This document shows positions 16,235-25,585 of a stretch of DNA of 64,000 nt, one piece after another. Location of the stretch: assembly GCF_900176135.1 (NCBI RefSeq), contig NZ_FWWW01000057.1, positions 1 to 64,000 on the forward strand. Direction: 5' to 3'. The position numbers were made by a program, and so were the translations under genes. Under the pieces are notes generated by a model that was not told the origin of the DNA, did not search any database, and saw nothing but the letters and a program-made list of their open reading frames with translations. This DNA comes from Hymenobacter roseosalivarius DSM 11622. Lineage in GTDB: Bacteria > Bacteroidota > Bacteroidia > Cytophagales > Hymenobacteraceae. The stretch's first letter is position 1. Each line of letters begins with the position of its first letter.

Positions 16235-19081
16235 TTAGCGCCGAACAACTACCCGCCGCTGCAAATTGCCCCCCTGGCCACTGAGTTGAACCACGTAAAG
16301 GCCAGTAGGCAGCTCCGTCAAATCCAAGTCAGTGATAGGTTTGGTAGGGGAGAGGTTTTGGTGCAGCAGCACCTGGCCGAGCGCGTTACGTACGGTCAGC
16401 TCTTGGGCGCCAAAACCAGCGGGCACTTCCATGCGCACCTTGCCGCTGGTTGGGTTCGGATAAAGCTGCCACGCCGTAGGAGCGGCCGCCATGCGGGTCG
16501 GCAGCACCACCGCTCGGTACCGCGTCTGGGCCGCCGTAGCGGCCGCTCGTATATCCAGCAAAGAATTGCCCCCCAGTAAGGCGAAAGCCACCTTGATGGA
16601 GTCGCCGGGGGCCAATGCACCTAAGCTGGCACCAGCTACCTGCGATACGTCGCTGCCGGCTATGGCGCCGGCCGTGCGCTTGGCGGTGCCGCTGCTGAGG
16701 GCGGCAAATTTCTCGGCCGTGCTGAAGCCATTGCCCATCGTAACGGCTTCGTTAGTCACGACCTGGTTATCAATAGCATAATACGTTGCCGTGCCGCCGC
16801 CCAAGTGTTTGACGCCTGTGTACTGAGACGAGGAGCCGAAGGCGCGCACGTAGCCAAAGCTGCCCACCGCATCCCACTCCGCTAAGTTGCTGCTAATGGC
16901 GGGCGGCAAATCCCAATCGAGGTAAAGGCCCGCGTGCAGCGACTTGAGCGTATCCGGCGTGATGTTGGTGAGCTGATATTCCAGCATCACATAGTCGCGG
17001 TGCGGGGCATCGGCCCAGGCAGCAGCCCGCTGCCGAACGCGTACCCCCACCGAGGCCGCGCCTAACTCGCCGGCGGGTCGCGAATTCTGGAAATTAGCCT
17101 CTCCCTCCTGCGTAGCCCGAACCGGCTGAGTCTGCAAGGCAACTTGGCTGAGGGCTTGAAAGTCATCGTCAATCCGCCACCGACCCCCACTGCTTTGGTC
17201 ATTGTGTATCCGGTCGGCAACGCGGGTAGGTGAGGTGCCCACCAGCAAACCACCCTCTGCCAACAGCGAGGGGCTTTCCTGGTACGTTACACCTGCGCCC
17301 ACACTAGAATACGCGTCGTCGTAGGCCAGATTGCCGCGGCTATTCAAGGAAACACGCAGGTTGCCAGCGTCGAGCACCACGTAATCGGGGTTGAGCACTA
17401 CCTCCAACAACTGCTCATCGGTGTAGCCGTCGGTACTGGTAAAGGCGTAGCGTAGCGTGGCGTGGGTGTTGGGTGGCACCGCGACGGCCACCGTCAGCAA
17501 AAAGGGCGAAGCGGTATTAGTAGCGCGGCCCAGCGTCATCATGGAGCCCACTGAAAACGTGCCACTCTGCACACTTAGGTAAGGCGAAAGCGAGGTGAGC
17601 GTGACCGTGAGCCCTGCTATTGCCCGGAGCTGATTTTGCAGCTCGGCAGTGAGGCGTAAGGCTTCGTTGGGGCGAAAAAACGTGCGCTGGGGGGCAAATC
17701 GGCTGGCTACCACGCGTACCTGATGCCGATCAGTGAGCGCCACGGCGCGGTGCACATTCAGGCGGCCCGTGCCCAGCTTTCCGCGGAACGGCGCATTGGC
17801 CGCCAGGCTATAAATATCATCCGTGGTTTGCCGAAGCTGCGCGGCCACCTGCACGGCCGAGTATTGCGGGAAGCGTGCCCGTACGAGAGCGGCCGCGCCC
17901 GCCACGATGGGGGCCGCGAAAGAGGAGCCCCGCACCGCCGCGTAAGAACTATCACCCACATACCAGGCAGTCAGAATGTCGCGGCCCGGCGCCGAAAGGG
18001 TAACGTGGGTGCTGTACGTGGCATCCTGGGTATCCTGGGCGGTAAGAGCCGCCACCGAGAGCACGTTAGCATAGCTGGCCGGGTAGTAATCCGACTCGCG
18101 GCCATCGTTGCCGGCAGCCGCCACAACCACGGCATCGCGGTTGATAGCGGCGTAGTTAATCACGTCCTGCTCGTACTGCGACTGCCCCCCAACCGAGCCC
18201 CAGGAAAGATTGATAATCCGGCAGCCGTGGTCAGCGGCGTATACTATGGCCTCGAACCCGCCGCCAAACGGCCGGCCGGGTCGGTTAGAGAATACCTTAA
18301 TGGGTAGTACTTTGCACCGAAAGCCCACGCCCGCGATACCCTTTTTATTATCGGGACGGGCGCTGGCGCAGCCGGCTACCATCAGACCATGGTCGAAGGT
18401 GGGCCGGATGGCCGGGTCGTTGTCCTGGTCGGCAAAGTCCCAGCCGCGAAAGTTATCTACGTAGCCGTCACCGTCATTATCAATACCATCAATTGGATCG
18501 GCATAGTTGTATTTTATCTGGCCCTGCATGTCCTGATGGGAGAACAGCATGCCCGTATCCAGTACGCCAATGACGATGCTGGTATCGCCCTGCGTAACAT
18601 CCCAGGCCCGGTAAGCCTGAATTTTCTTTAGATAATACTGACCATCGGCGCGGGTAGAGTCGGCAAAGGGGTCGTTGGGCTGGCGCAGGAGGCCACGGTC
18701 GTAGAGCGGCTCGGCATACTCCAGAGTGCCCGTTTGAAGCAGAGCAAAGCGGGCTTTTTGGAGCGAAGCAGTGGGCGCGAACCACACCTGATATACCCCT
18801 CGCAGGTCCACGGAGCCGGGCTGGTAGGCGGTGGGTGGAAGTGCCCGCGGAAACTTCTGCTCCACTTTTGTAGCACCCAGCATCCGCAGGGCCGCGGCGA
18901 GCTGGGGGGCTATTTCGGGCGGTAGCGCGCCGGTAGCGGCTGATTTAAGCTTAAAAACCAACGTGCCTGACTGAGTATCTGGCTCCGAGGTTTGAGCTTC
19001 GCCCGGCTGCGCTTGTGCCGCCAGCGGTAGCCCCAGGCTGGTACTTAGCAAAAAGATAAAAGCAAGTACTTGTGACTTCAT
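16235..19081 (-). CDS. Secreted S8 (subtilisin-like) peptidase with T9SS type A tail
   Basis: 948-residue secreted serine protease. A signal peptide (to about AAQAQ, residue 25) precedes an N-terminal domain, then the peptidase: Asp175 in GVLDTG, His231 in FDHGLMVAG (the usual Thr after HG is Leu), oxyanion Asn325 in AAAGNDG and Ser387 in RGSSFAAP. Beta-rich domains follow, and the last ~80 residues (LYPNPTSGKVRME, LPTGLYVVQL) are a type A T9SS sorting domain. It is thus exported across the outer membrane and likely cleaved from its tail. Motif copies lie at 16268, 16568, 17689, 18184 and 18904. Confidence 0.94.
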   Translation of the reverse strand: MKSQVLAFIFLLSTSLGLPLAAQAQPGEAQTSEPDTQSGTLVFKLKSAATGALPPEIAPQLAAALRMLGATKVEQKFPRALPPTAYQPGSVDLRGVYQVWFAPTASLQKARFALLQTGTLEYAEPLYDRGLLRQPNDPFADSTRADGQYYLKKIQAYRAWDVTQGDTSIVIGVLDTGMLFSHQDMQGQIKYNYADPIDGIDNDGDGYVDNFRGWDFADQDNDPAIRPTFDHGLMVAGCASARPDNKKGIAGVGFRCKVLPIKVFSNRPGRPFGGGFEAIVYAADHGCRIINLSWGSVGGQSQYEQDVINYAAINRDAVVVAAAGNDGRESDYYPASYANVLSVAALTAQDTQDATYSTHVTLSAPGRDILTAWYVGDSSYAAVRGSSFAAPIVAGAAALVRARFPQYSAVQVAAQLRQTTDDIYSLAANAPFRGKLGTGRLNVHRAVALTDRHQVRVVASRFAPQRTFFRPNEALRLTAELQNQLRAIAGLTVTLTSLSPYLSVQSGTFSVGSMMTLGRATNTASPFLLTVAVAVPPNTHATLRYAFTSTDGYTDEQLLEVVLNPDYVVLDAGNLRVSLNSRGNLAYDDAYSSVGAGVTYQESPSLLAEGGLLVGTSPTRVADRIHNDQSSGGRWRIDDDFQALSQVALQTQPVRATQEGEANFQNSRPAGELGAASVGVRVRQRAAAWADAPHRDYVMLEYQLTNITPDTLKSLHAGLYLDWDLPPAISSNLAEWDAVGSFGYVRAFGSSSQYTGVKHLGGGTATYYAIDNQVVTNEAVTMGNGFSTAEKFAALSSGTAKRTAGAIAGSDVSQVAGASLGALAPGDSIKVAFALLGGNSLLDIRAAATAAQTRYRAVVLPTRMAAAPTAWQLYPNPTSGKVRMEVPAGFGAQELTVRNALGQVLLHQNLSPTKPITDLDLTELPTGLYVVQLSGQGGNLQRRVVVRR

Positions 19082-19231
19082 ACGCGGGGTGCAATAGGGG
19101 CTATTCGGGGCGGATTACGTAAATTTAGGCTCTGCAAAGTGAAAACACTTTTCATGCCGTGGTTTCACTTTTCAAGGAAACCACTTCACCCTGCACCCTT
19201 TCACAAGCTACGGTTCTTTTTTGACTCCCCG

Positions 19232-20908
19232 ATGACTGAAACTACCCAAAAACACCAGTCCACCCTCGACACGGCAATCAAAGCCCTGCACGGTCGTACG
19301 TTCTTCGCCCACTTCCCCGAAAACCCTTCCCCCGACATCTACGGACCCGATGCCGACCGCCTCGGCCGCGAGGCCTTCGAGGCCCGCCGCAACCAGCACT
19401 ACACCGAGCTGCTACAAGGTGAGCCCGAAGCCTGGGCCGGGCAGGAAGACTCGCCTTATGAGCAGCAGCCGTTGGGCATCAAGTACCCGTATTTTGCCCC
19501 CCAGATCCTGATTGAGCGGGCCGAAAAGGCCTTTGGTGAGTGGCGCAAAATAAAGCCCGCCCAGCGCGCCGCCCTGCTCACCGAAGCCCTCGACGGCATG
19601 AAGGAGCGGTTTTTTGAGATTGCCTACGCCACCATGCACACCACCGGCCAGGCCTATATGATGTCGTTTCAGGCCAGCGGCCCCCACGCCGCCGACCGCG
19701 CCCTGGAGGCCATCGCGGCCGGCTACGAGGAGCAGACGCGCTTTCCGGAGGAGACCACCTGGGAGAAGCCCATGGGCAAGTACAACATCACCCTGCAAAA
19801 AACCTGGCGAGCCGTGCCGAAGGGCGTAGGGCTGGTTATCGGCTGCTCTACCTTCCCGACCTGGAACACGGTGCCGGGGATGTTTGCCTCGCTGGTCACC
19901 GGCAACCCGGTCATTATCAAGCCTCACCCTAAGGCCGTGCTGCCCATCGCCATCGTGATTGCTGAGGTGCAGAAGGTGCTGGCCGCCTACGGCCTCGACC
20001 CCAACATCTGCCAACTAGCCGTGGACGCGGAGGACCGCCTCATCACCAAGGACCTCTGCGAAAGCCCCGCCGTCAAGCTCATCGACTACACCGGCGGCAA
20101 CCAGTTTGGCGATTACGTGGAAGGCCTGAAAGGCAAAACCGTGTTCACCGAAAAAACCGGCGTCAACAGCATCATCCTCGACTCCTGCGACGACCTAGAC
20201 AAGGTGGCCCAGAACCTGGCCTTCTCGGTCAGCCTGTACTCCGGGCAGATGTGCACCGCTCCGCAGAACTTCTTTATTCCCGAAACCGGCGTAACGGTGA
20301 ATGGTGAGCCAGTGCCCTACGAAGACGTGGTGCAGAAGCTGGCTGCCGCCGTTACGGGCCTGGCCCAGAACCCGAAAGCCGGCCCGCATGTGCTGGGGGC
20401 CATTCAGAGCCCCGCTACCCAGGCGCGGGTGGAGCAGCTGGCCCTCAACGGCGGCCGCAGTATTCTGGCCCACGGCACCGTAAACAACCCCACGTTTCAG
20501 AATGCCCGCACCTGCTCGCCGAGCATCTATGAGGTGCAGTCGAGCCAGGTGGAGCAGTACAGTCAGGAGTTGTTCGGGCCGATTATGCTGATTATCAAGA
20601 CTAAAGACACCCAGGAAAGCATCCGGCTGGCGGCTCAGCTGGCACGCGAGCACGGTGCCATCAGCTGCGGGGCTTACACCACCGACCAGGAAATAAAAGA
20701 GCAAATTATGGATGAGATGAGCCTGGCTGGTACACCGGTGAGCTTCAACCTCACGGGGGGCATTTATGTAAACCAGAACGCCGGCTTCTCCGATTTCCAC
20801 GTAACGGGCGGCAATCCGGCGGGTAACGCTTCGTTTACCAATCCTGAGTTTGTAATCAAGCGCTTTACGTGGGTTGGCTTCCGCGAGCCGGCGCAGGCTA
20901 CTGGTTAG
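19232..20908 (+). CDS. paaN: PaaN-type aldehyde dehydrogenase family protein
   Basis: 558 residues, matching the PaaN_2 branch of phenylacetic-acid degradation proteins in the aldehyde dehydrogenase superfamily. Visible: VIGCSTFPTWNTVPGMFASL and GNPVIIKPHPKAVL (NAD-binding Lys), FTEKTGVNS, catalytic-loop Cys in YSGQMCTAPQNF, and ELFGPIMLII. ATG at 19232 (MTETTQKHQS) fits the family; an upstream in-frame start adds an unlikely leader. No other paa genes are nearby, so its pathway partners must lie elsewhere or it acts on another acyl-CoA-linked aldehyde. Confidence 0.87.
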   Translation: MTETTQKHQSTLDTAIKALHGRTFFAHFPENPSPDIYGPDADRLGREAFEARRNQHYTELLQGEPEAWAGQEDSPYEQQPLGIKYPYFAPQILIERAEKAFGEWRKIKPAQRAALLTEALDGMKERFFEIAYATMHTTGQAYMMSFQASGPHAADRALEAIAAGYEEQTRFPEETTWEKPMGKYNITLQKTWRAVPKGVGLVIGCSTFPTWNTVPGMFASLVTGNPVIIKPHPKAVLPIAIVIAEVQKVLAAYGLDPNICQLAVDAEDRLITKDLCESPAVKLIDYTGGNQFGDYVEGLKGKTVFTEKTGVNSIILDSCDDLDKVAQNLAFSVSLYSGQMCTAPQNFFIPETGVTVNGEPVPYEDVVQKLAAAVTGLAQNPKAGPHVLGAIQSPATQARVEQLALNGGRSILAHGTVNNPTFQNARTCSPSIYEVQSSQVEQYSQELFGPIMLIIKTKDTQESIRLAAQLAREHGAISCGAYTTDQEIKEQIMDEMSLAGTPVSFNLTGGIYVNQNAGFSDFHVTGGNPAGNASFTNPEFVIKRFTWVGFREPAQATG

Positions 20909-20936
20909 AGCTTCGTTGAACGGGGGGTAAAGCCCC

Positions 20937-21665
20937 TCATAAGCTCATCACCTCCCGAAACCGCACCGACTGCTGGCGCGATACCTCTACCTCCGGGCCG
21001 TCTTTGAGCTTGATCTTCAGCGTATTGCTAAACCACGGCTCGATGGTGTCAATCCACTTTAGGTTGATGATCTGCTGACGGTTGGCGCGGAAAAAAACCT
21101 TCGGGTCAAGCCTGGTTTCGAGGTGTTGAAGCGTGCGCGGGATGAGGGGGCGGCAGTCGTTGAAATAGATCTGGGTGTAGCTGCCGTTGATTTCGAACAG
21201 CCGGATGTCGGAGAGGCGCACGAACCAGCACCGCTCGCCGTCCTTCACGAATACCTGATCGTGGGCGGTGAGGGGCGCGGAGGCAGGCTCGCTTGAATAG
21301 GAAACAGGTGGAGAGCCGTTCTGGGTACGGGCTTTGTCCAGGGCGGCGGCCAGGCGGTTTTCCTGCACCGGCTTGAGCAGATAATCCAAGGCGTTGACCT
21401 CAAAAGCGCGCAGGGCATACTCATCGTAGGCGGTGGTGAAAATGACCTGGGGGACAATTTCCAGCGAGGCCAGCAAATCGAAGCCGCTGCCGCCGGGCAT
21501 GTGAATGTCCAGAAACAGAAGGTCGGGGTTGAGCGCCTGAATTTGAATGCGGGCTTCGGCGGCGTTTTTGGCTTCGCCTACTACGGTTACGTCGGGGAAG
21601 GCTTGCAGGAGGTGGCGCAGCTCGGTGCGGGCCAGGCGGGAGTCGTCGATGAGCAGGGCGTTCAT
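20937..21665 (-). CDS. LytTR-family response regulator
   Basis: 242-residue transcriptional regulator. Receiver domain residues 1-120 with acidic pocket at IDDS, phospho-acceptor Asp53 in LLFLDIHMPGG and Lys in YLLKPV; C-terminal LytTR DNA-binding domain (VKDGERCWFVRLSDIRLFE through FFRANRQQIINL). Its start overlaps the kinase stop by four bases (ATGA), so the two are translationally coupled and form one signalling pair. Targets unknown. Confidence 0.93.
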   Translation of the reverse strand: MNALLIDDSRLARTELRHLLQAFPDVTVVGEAKNAAEARIQIQALNPDLLFLDIHMPGGSGFDLLASLEIVPQVIFTTAYDEYALRAFEVNALDYLLKPVQENRLAAALDKARTQNGSPPVSYSSEPASAPLTAHDQVFVKDGERCWFVRLSDIRLFEINGSYTQIYFNDCRPLIPRTLQHLETRLDPKVFFRANRQQIINLKWIDTIEPWFSNTLKIKLKDGPEVEVSRQQSVRFREVMSL

Positions 21666-22738
21666 ACCGGTTGCAGTTGGGCGGTGAGCGGAAGTTGAAG
21701 CCGGGCCGTCACGACATCGGGCGCTGCGGCGTCGTTCCCGATGGTGAGGGCGGCTTTCTGCCCAAATAAGAGTTGCAGCCGTTCCCGCGCGTTGCGCAGC
21801 CCTACGCCCTCGTGGCCGGAAACAGGTTGGTAATGGCCCGTGTTGCGCACTGTTACCTGTAAGTATTCGTGGGCGTCGTCGAGGCGGGCACTCAAGGAAA
21901 TTTGCCCCCCGGCGGGCCGGGGCGCGATGCCGTGCTTAATGCTGTTCTCCACCAAAAGCTGCAAGGTCATGGGCGGAATGAGCACGTCAAGGGCCGCCGG
22001 ATCAACGTTGAGGGAATAAGTCAGACGCTCCTCCAGCTGCACCGCTTCGAGCTCCAGATAATGCGCTACGATTTCCAGCTCGCGGGCCAGCGTCACCTGC
22101 TCCGTGCTGTTGAGCTGAATGGAGTAGCGCAGCAAATCCGACAGGTGCGTAATCATCTCACGGGCGCGCAACGGGTCTTCCATCACCAGAGCCCGGATGT
22201 TATTGAGGCCGTTAAACATAAAATGCGGGTTAATCTGGGCCTTCAGCGTACGCATTTCGGCTTCGCGCACGGCGGCGGCCAGCTTCCATTTATCAATGTC
22301 GGCCCGCTTGTAGTTGTCGAGGTAGTGAAGGCTGAAGTACAAGCCCGCCCAAAGCCAGAACACGAAGTTCATATTCAGAGTGTACAGCAGCAAAAAGCTC
22401 CACCGAAACTGCTCTGGCGTGAACACTTTCAACCCGTACATCATGAGCACGCAGACCACGCACTGGGTCAGGAAAGCCAGCGTCAGGTTGAGCGGCAGCA
22501 GCCGGAGCACCACCCGAGGCACCGACAGCCTCAACCAGTCGCCGCGCTGAATAAGAGCGCGTAATCCGTGCGTGGTGGCGATGTAAAGGGCCATCATAAA
22601 CGCCTGCGTGGCCAGCATGCCGGGCGTAAGCTTTTGCCCCAGGAGCACGATAATTAGGCTGCCTAAGGCCCCAAACAGTCCCCAGCAAACTACCTGCAAA
22701 GTCCAGTAAAGCCGACGGCGCGAGATGGAAAACGACAT
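21662..22738 (-). CDS. LytS/YehU-type sensor histidine kinase
   Basis: 358-residue membrane kinase. Four hydrophobic helices fill residues ~10-135, then a short coiled linker and the His_kinase domain with phospho-acceptor His in QINPHFMFNGLNNIRAL, followed by an ATPase domain (LVENSIKHGIAPRPAGG, GVGLRNARERL). It phosphorylates the LytTR regulator encoded directly downstream. No extracellular sensor domain is present, so the signal is probably membrane-borne. Motif copy at 21904. Confidence 0.93.
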   Translation of the reverse strand: MSFSISRRRLYWTLQVVCWGLFGALGSLIIVLLGQKLTPGMLATQAFMMALYIATTHGLRALIQRGDWLRLSVPRVVLRLLPLNLTLAFLTQCVVCVLMMYGLKVFTPEQFRWSFLLLYTLNMNFVFWLWAGLYFSLHYLDNYKRADIDKWKLAAAVREAEMRTLKAQINPHFMFNGLNNIRALVMEDPLRAREMITHLSDLLRYSIQLNSTEQVTLARELEIVAHYLELEAVQLEERLTYSLNVDPAALDVLIPPMTLQLLVENSIKHGIAPRPAGGQISLSARLDDAHEYLQVTVRNTGHYQPVSGHEGVGLRNARERLQLLFGQKAALTIGNDAAAPDVVTARLQLPLTAQLQPV

Positions 22739-22750
22739 AAGGAAATAAGG

Positions 22751-23353
22751 TTAAGCCAGCTGTACCACCACTTGCTCTGGCGGGCCGGAAAGCTGATACA
22801 CTGCTTTGTTTCTTCGGTAAGAAACAGAAAGCAGAACGCTTAGGATGACGAGTGAAACCACGATAAAAAGCGGAATCAAATACAGGTCTTGAACAGCGGC
22901 GTTCAGGCCGATGAACATGCAGCCAAAGGCAATGACGCCGGCCATAACTGCGTAGGCTTTTACATTATAAAACCAGGCATAAGGAAAAAAATGAGCACCG
23001 GTTATAATGCCATAAGTCATGATAAACCATTGAGGTTGTTTTATATAAATGAAAATCAGGAAAGGAAAATAAAAGAGCTGCGCAAAATTCAGCCACAAGC
23101 CCAACGGCTGCAACGGATTGCTTTTTATGGTCCAGGTCGTCTTGAATACTTTGGAAAAAGTAAAGGCCAGGGGCAGCATGGCGCCGCCAATGATAAAGGT
23201 ATATAGACTATTCAGCGCCGGAGACCGGGGCTGTAGCCAGATAACGGTAATGACCGACCACAATATGCTGGCCGCCACGATAAAGTCGATTCCGCCTTTT
23301 GCCTTCACCGCCAGCTCCAGTTTCAGGGCAGCGAAGTCTTTTTCGAGTATCAT
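22751..23353 (-). CDS. Hypothetical membrane protein of the LytTR operon
   Basis: 200 residues, about six hydrophobic helices, lysine-rich N-terminus (MILEKDFAALKLELAVKAKGG) and short cytoplasmic tail. The layout, with KGGIDFIVAASILWSVI early on, recalls the DUF7010 group of small bacterial membrane proteins; this is a weak recognition. It is first in the operon, 12 bases upstream of the kinase, and may be its sensory partner. ATG at 23353. Confidence 0.72.
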   Translation of the reverse strand: MILEKDFAALKLELAVKAKGGIDFIVAASILWSVITVIWLQPRSPALNSLYTFIIGGAMLPLAFTFSKVFKTTWTIKSNPLQPLGLWLNFAQLFYFPFLIFIYIKQPQWFIMTYGIITGAHFFPYAWFYNVKAYAVMAGVIAFGCMFIGLNAAVQDLYLIPLFIVVSLVILSVLLSVSYRRNKAVYQLSGPPEQVVVQLA

Positions 23354-23448
23354 TAGCAGCTGCTTTTTAGGGTTTCTTCAGATGATATTTTGCCTGCCGC
23401 CGGCACCCGGCATTGAAGCCGGACGCCGGTGAAATAGAGGCGGTATGG

Positions 23449-24375
23449 CTATTTTTTGGCGATACCATTCTGCTTTAAAAATGCATCGGTTTGGGCAAAA
23501 AACCACGCCGTATCATCCCACATCAGAAAATGCTTGCCGGCTTCCGACATTTCGATGCGGTGCTGGGGAAGCTTGGTGTATTGCTGGGCGAAAATGGCGC
23601 GGGTGCTTTCCTTGGTCGAGCCGTAGGCTTTGTAGGCTGCCCAGGCACCCAGCACCAGCGTTGGCTGCTGAATGCGGCCCAAGTCGGCACGCAAATCAGT
23701 GGTGTAAAGGTCGTACATGGCCTGGGCCACGGTACGGGCGTCGGAGGCCTGGCCCCAGCGCGTGGCCTGACTGATGCGGGCCGTGTCAGTTATCAGGCCC
23801 GCTACCATCCGGCGCTGCGCCGCCACCGGCATTTTGCCCCCCAGCATCTGCTGGCGCATGCCTTCGGCCATCGGCTTAGCCATTTCGGCGGTCATAGCCG
23901 GGTTTTGAACAGCCGCCAGAAACGGCAGTGAATCGATGATGACCAGCGGGCCGATGGCCTCGGGGGCGGAGGTGCTCATCCAGAGGCCCAAAAAGCCCCC
24001 CAGACTATGTCCAACCACAATGGGCCGGTTGAGCTTCTGGGTTTTGATGTAGGTGAGCAGCTCGTCGCGGACGGTTTGCAGCAAGTGCTCGGGCGCGGCC
24101 GTTTGGGCCGGCTGGCCACTAAAGCCCGCCAACGATACGACGTGGCATTGGTACTGCTTCTGATAGCGCGCCACCGTTTCGTCCCACACGGCGCCGGGGC
24201 AGGTGAGGCCCGGAATCAGCAGCATGGGCCGGCCTTTGCCCGTTACGGTTACCGAAAAAGAAGGGTGAGCGGTGGGGTTATCGGTGGCGCTCAGCAACAC
24301 GGGCAGACAGAGGCTCAGCAGCAATAGCAGAATGAGCGAGTAGCAATACTGGCGGAAGGAAAAGGGCTTGTTCAC
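23449..24375 (-). CDS. Secreted alpha/beta hydrolase
   Basis: 308-residue exported hydrolase. GTG at 24375 is preferred, giving a classic signal peptide (hydrophobic SLILLLLLSLCLPVLLS). The fold shows LLIPGLTCPGAVWDE, nucleophile elbow VVGHSLGGFLG, acid region TLVLGAW and a C-terminal His in EAGKHFLMWDD. Substrate unknown. Motif copies at 23836 (coding LGGKM) and 23995 (LGGFLG), the second one being in the nucleophile elbow itself. A motif-type terminator lies upstream and would stop transcription entering from the other side. Confidence 0.85.
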   Translation of the reverse strand: MNKPFSFRQYCYSLILLLLLSLCLPVLLSATDNPTAHPSFSVTVTGKGRPMLLIPGLTCPGAVWDETVARYQKQYQCHVVSLAGFSGQPAQTAAPEHLLQTVRDELLTYIKTQKLNRPIVVGHSLGGFLGLWMSTSAPEAIGPLVIIDSLPFLAAVQNPAMTAEMAKPMAEGMRQQMLGGKMPVAAQRRMVAGLITDTARISQATRWGQASDARTVAQAMYDLYTTDLRADLGRIQQPTLVLGAWAAYKAYGSTKESTRAIFAQQYTKLPQHRIEMSEAGKHFLMWDDTAWFFAQTDAFLKQNGIAKK

Positions 24376-24493
24376 GGCTGAGGCTTTTGAGGTGAATAAC
24401 TGACTCAAACCTAGTCGTGAATTTGCCCCCCGGAAACGCAATTTCAGCGAACGGTAACAGCGGCGGGTTAGTGGGGAATAATCCGGCTGAATG

Positions 24494-24528
24494 GAAAAAG
24501 CCCCCCAACGTTGCTTTGAGGGGCTTTC
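24494..24528. terminator. Degenerate motif-type hairpin
   Basis: GAAAAAGCCCC pairs with GGGGCTTTC; the left arm is a full GCCCCCCA copy, the right arm has four G. Between divergently placed genes, its direction of use is unclear. Confidence 0.5.
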
Positions 24529-24551
24529 TAGCGAATGCGGATGTTGGGTTC

Positions 24552-24592
24552 CCGCAGAGGTCCGCAGAGGTCCGCAGAGGTCCGCAGAGGTC
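24552..24592 (+). repeat. Four tandem 10-bp repeats
   Basis: Four exact copies of CCGCAGAGGT in a row, with no coding sequence across them. Copy number is likely variable between strains. Confidence 0.85.
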
Positions 24593-24623
24593 TACCTGAA
24601 AACCAGGACAGTCTGTTTAACCA

Positions 24624-24650
24624 GCTTCTCACCTCTGATTTCTCACTTTT
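24624..24650 (+). repeat. Dispersed CTTCTCACCTCTGA repeat, copy 1
   Basis: CTTCTCACCTCTGATTTCTC here matches the stretch inside the ligase gene (59911-59940) at 19 of 20 bases. It lies immediately downstream of, and touches, the stop codon of the small lipoprotein gene. Confidence 0.6.
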
Positions 24651-24966
24651 AATTGCCCGTGGGCCGCTCGGAGCCGGAGGCCTGGGGGGCGCATTGCTTG
24701 GCCTTTACCCGGCCATCGTCGCCGAACTCGATGCGGATGGGGCTGGTGTCGGTGGCGCTGCCGAATAGGTACGACCAGGTTTGGCCGGGCGCGGCGGTGG
24801 TGTCGCGGCCGGTGGGCTCACCCATAATACGGCGCACCTGCTCCTGGCTCATCCCAATCTCGACCTCGGCGCAGCTCTTGGCATTCTGGTAGCTTTCCTG
24901 AGCCGTGCAAGCCGGCAACAGCCATAACAAGGCGGCTAGAGCAGCCAGGGAAAAGGTGTTTTTCAT
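24649..24966 (-). CDS. Small SmpA/OmlA-like lipoprotein
   Basis: 105-residue lipoprotein. Signal peptide with lipobox LLPAC; the mature part has the BamE/SmpA-like start EIGMSQEQVRRIMGEPTGRD, which folds as a helix-turn followed by strands. Outer-membrane or periplasmic location is expected; a link to outer-membrane assembly is only suggested by the fold. ATG at 24966 is chosen; the open frame upstream is read from a repeat and is not protein-like. Motif copy at 24684. Confidence 0.72.
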   Translation of the reverse strand: MKNTFSLAALAALLWLLPACTAQESYQNAKSCAEVEIGMSQEQVRRIMGEPTGRDTTAAPGQTWSYLFGSATDTSPIRIEFGDDGRVKAKQCAPQASGSERPTGN

Positions 24967-24976
24967 GCGAAATGGT

Positions 24977-25067
24977 GAAGTAGTGAGATGGTGAGTTTGA
25001 TGTTCGGTTTGCGCCATCCGCGCAGTTTGCGCAAGACTGTACGTCAAACTCACCATCTCACCACTTC
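24977..25067. repeat. Inverted repeat of the GGTGAGATGGTGAG family, copy 1
   Basis: Arms 24977-25002 and 25042-25067 pair at 24 of 26 positions. The same purine-rich words recur at 60774-60893. It fills the gap between two minus-strand genes and overlaps the stop of the 25066 gene. Confidence 0.65.
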
Positions 25068-25368
25068 AAATAAGGTTGCGTAAATCGTCGCGCAGGGTGT
25101 CGATGCCGCGCCGGATTTCATCCCAGGTGCTGGGGGCGCGGTTCGTGCTGTCGGTGTCGCGGCCGAGCATTTCGGCCAGCTTGGCGCGCTTCACTTCCAA
25201 GGCGGCTACGTGCTCGTGGTAGGTGTGGTGGGAGCTGGCGGTGGTGGCGTGGGCGCGGTTTTGCAGCGTTTTAATCTTGCTGTCCAGCTCTTCCAGTGCC
25301 TGTTGTAATTCAGCGTCGGAGAGATGGTTGGGCACACGCACATTTTCGGGTTTGGGAGTGTAAGACAT
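25066..25368 (-). CDS. Hypothetical coiled-coil protein
   Basis: 100 residues, very hydrophilic and predicted mostly helical. Leu/Ala heptads in ELQQALEELDSKIKTLQNRA and VAALEVKRAKLAEML suggest a coiled coil; the C-terminal WDEIRRGIDTLRDDLRNLI is another amphipathic helix. No signal or membrane segment. Function unknown. ATG at 25368; nothing close downstream except the repeat. Confidence 0.65.
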   Translation of the reverse strand: MSYTPKPENVRVPNHLSDAELQQALEELDSKIKTLQNRAHATTASSHHTYHEHVAALEVKRAKLAEMLGRDTDSTNRAPSTWDEIRRGIDTLRDDLRNLI

Positions 25369-25585
25369 ACAGATTCGGCAAAAGCGGCAGCCCGCGCGGG
25401 CTCACCAAAAGAAATAGATACGTTGAGCTGTTCCTATGTACTGTTTTTGCCAACTAAAGGATGCCCGCCAGCGCTAGTAATGCCTACCCTCCAGTAGCAC
25501 CACTCCCCTATTCACTTCGCGAAAATATCCCCTCCTTGAGTAGGAGAAGAGTAGTCATTCTTCTTATTTCTGCCGAAAAAAAGCA

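Noticed and set aside
24552-24592. Possible CRISPR array
   Set aside because: The four repeats are only 10 bp, directly adjacent with no spacers, and no cas gene is near.
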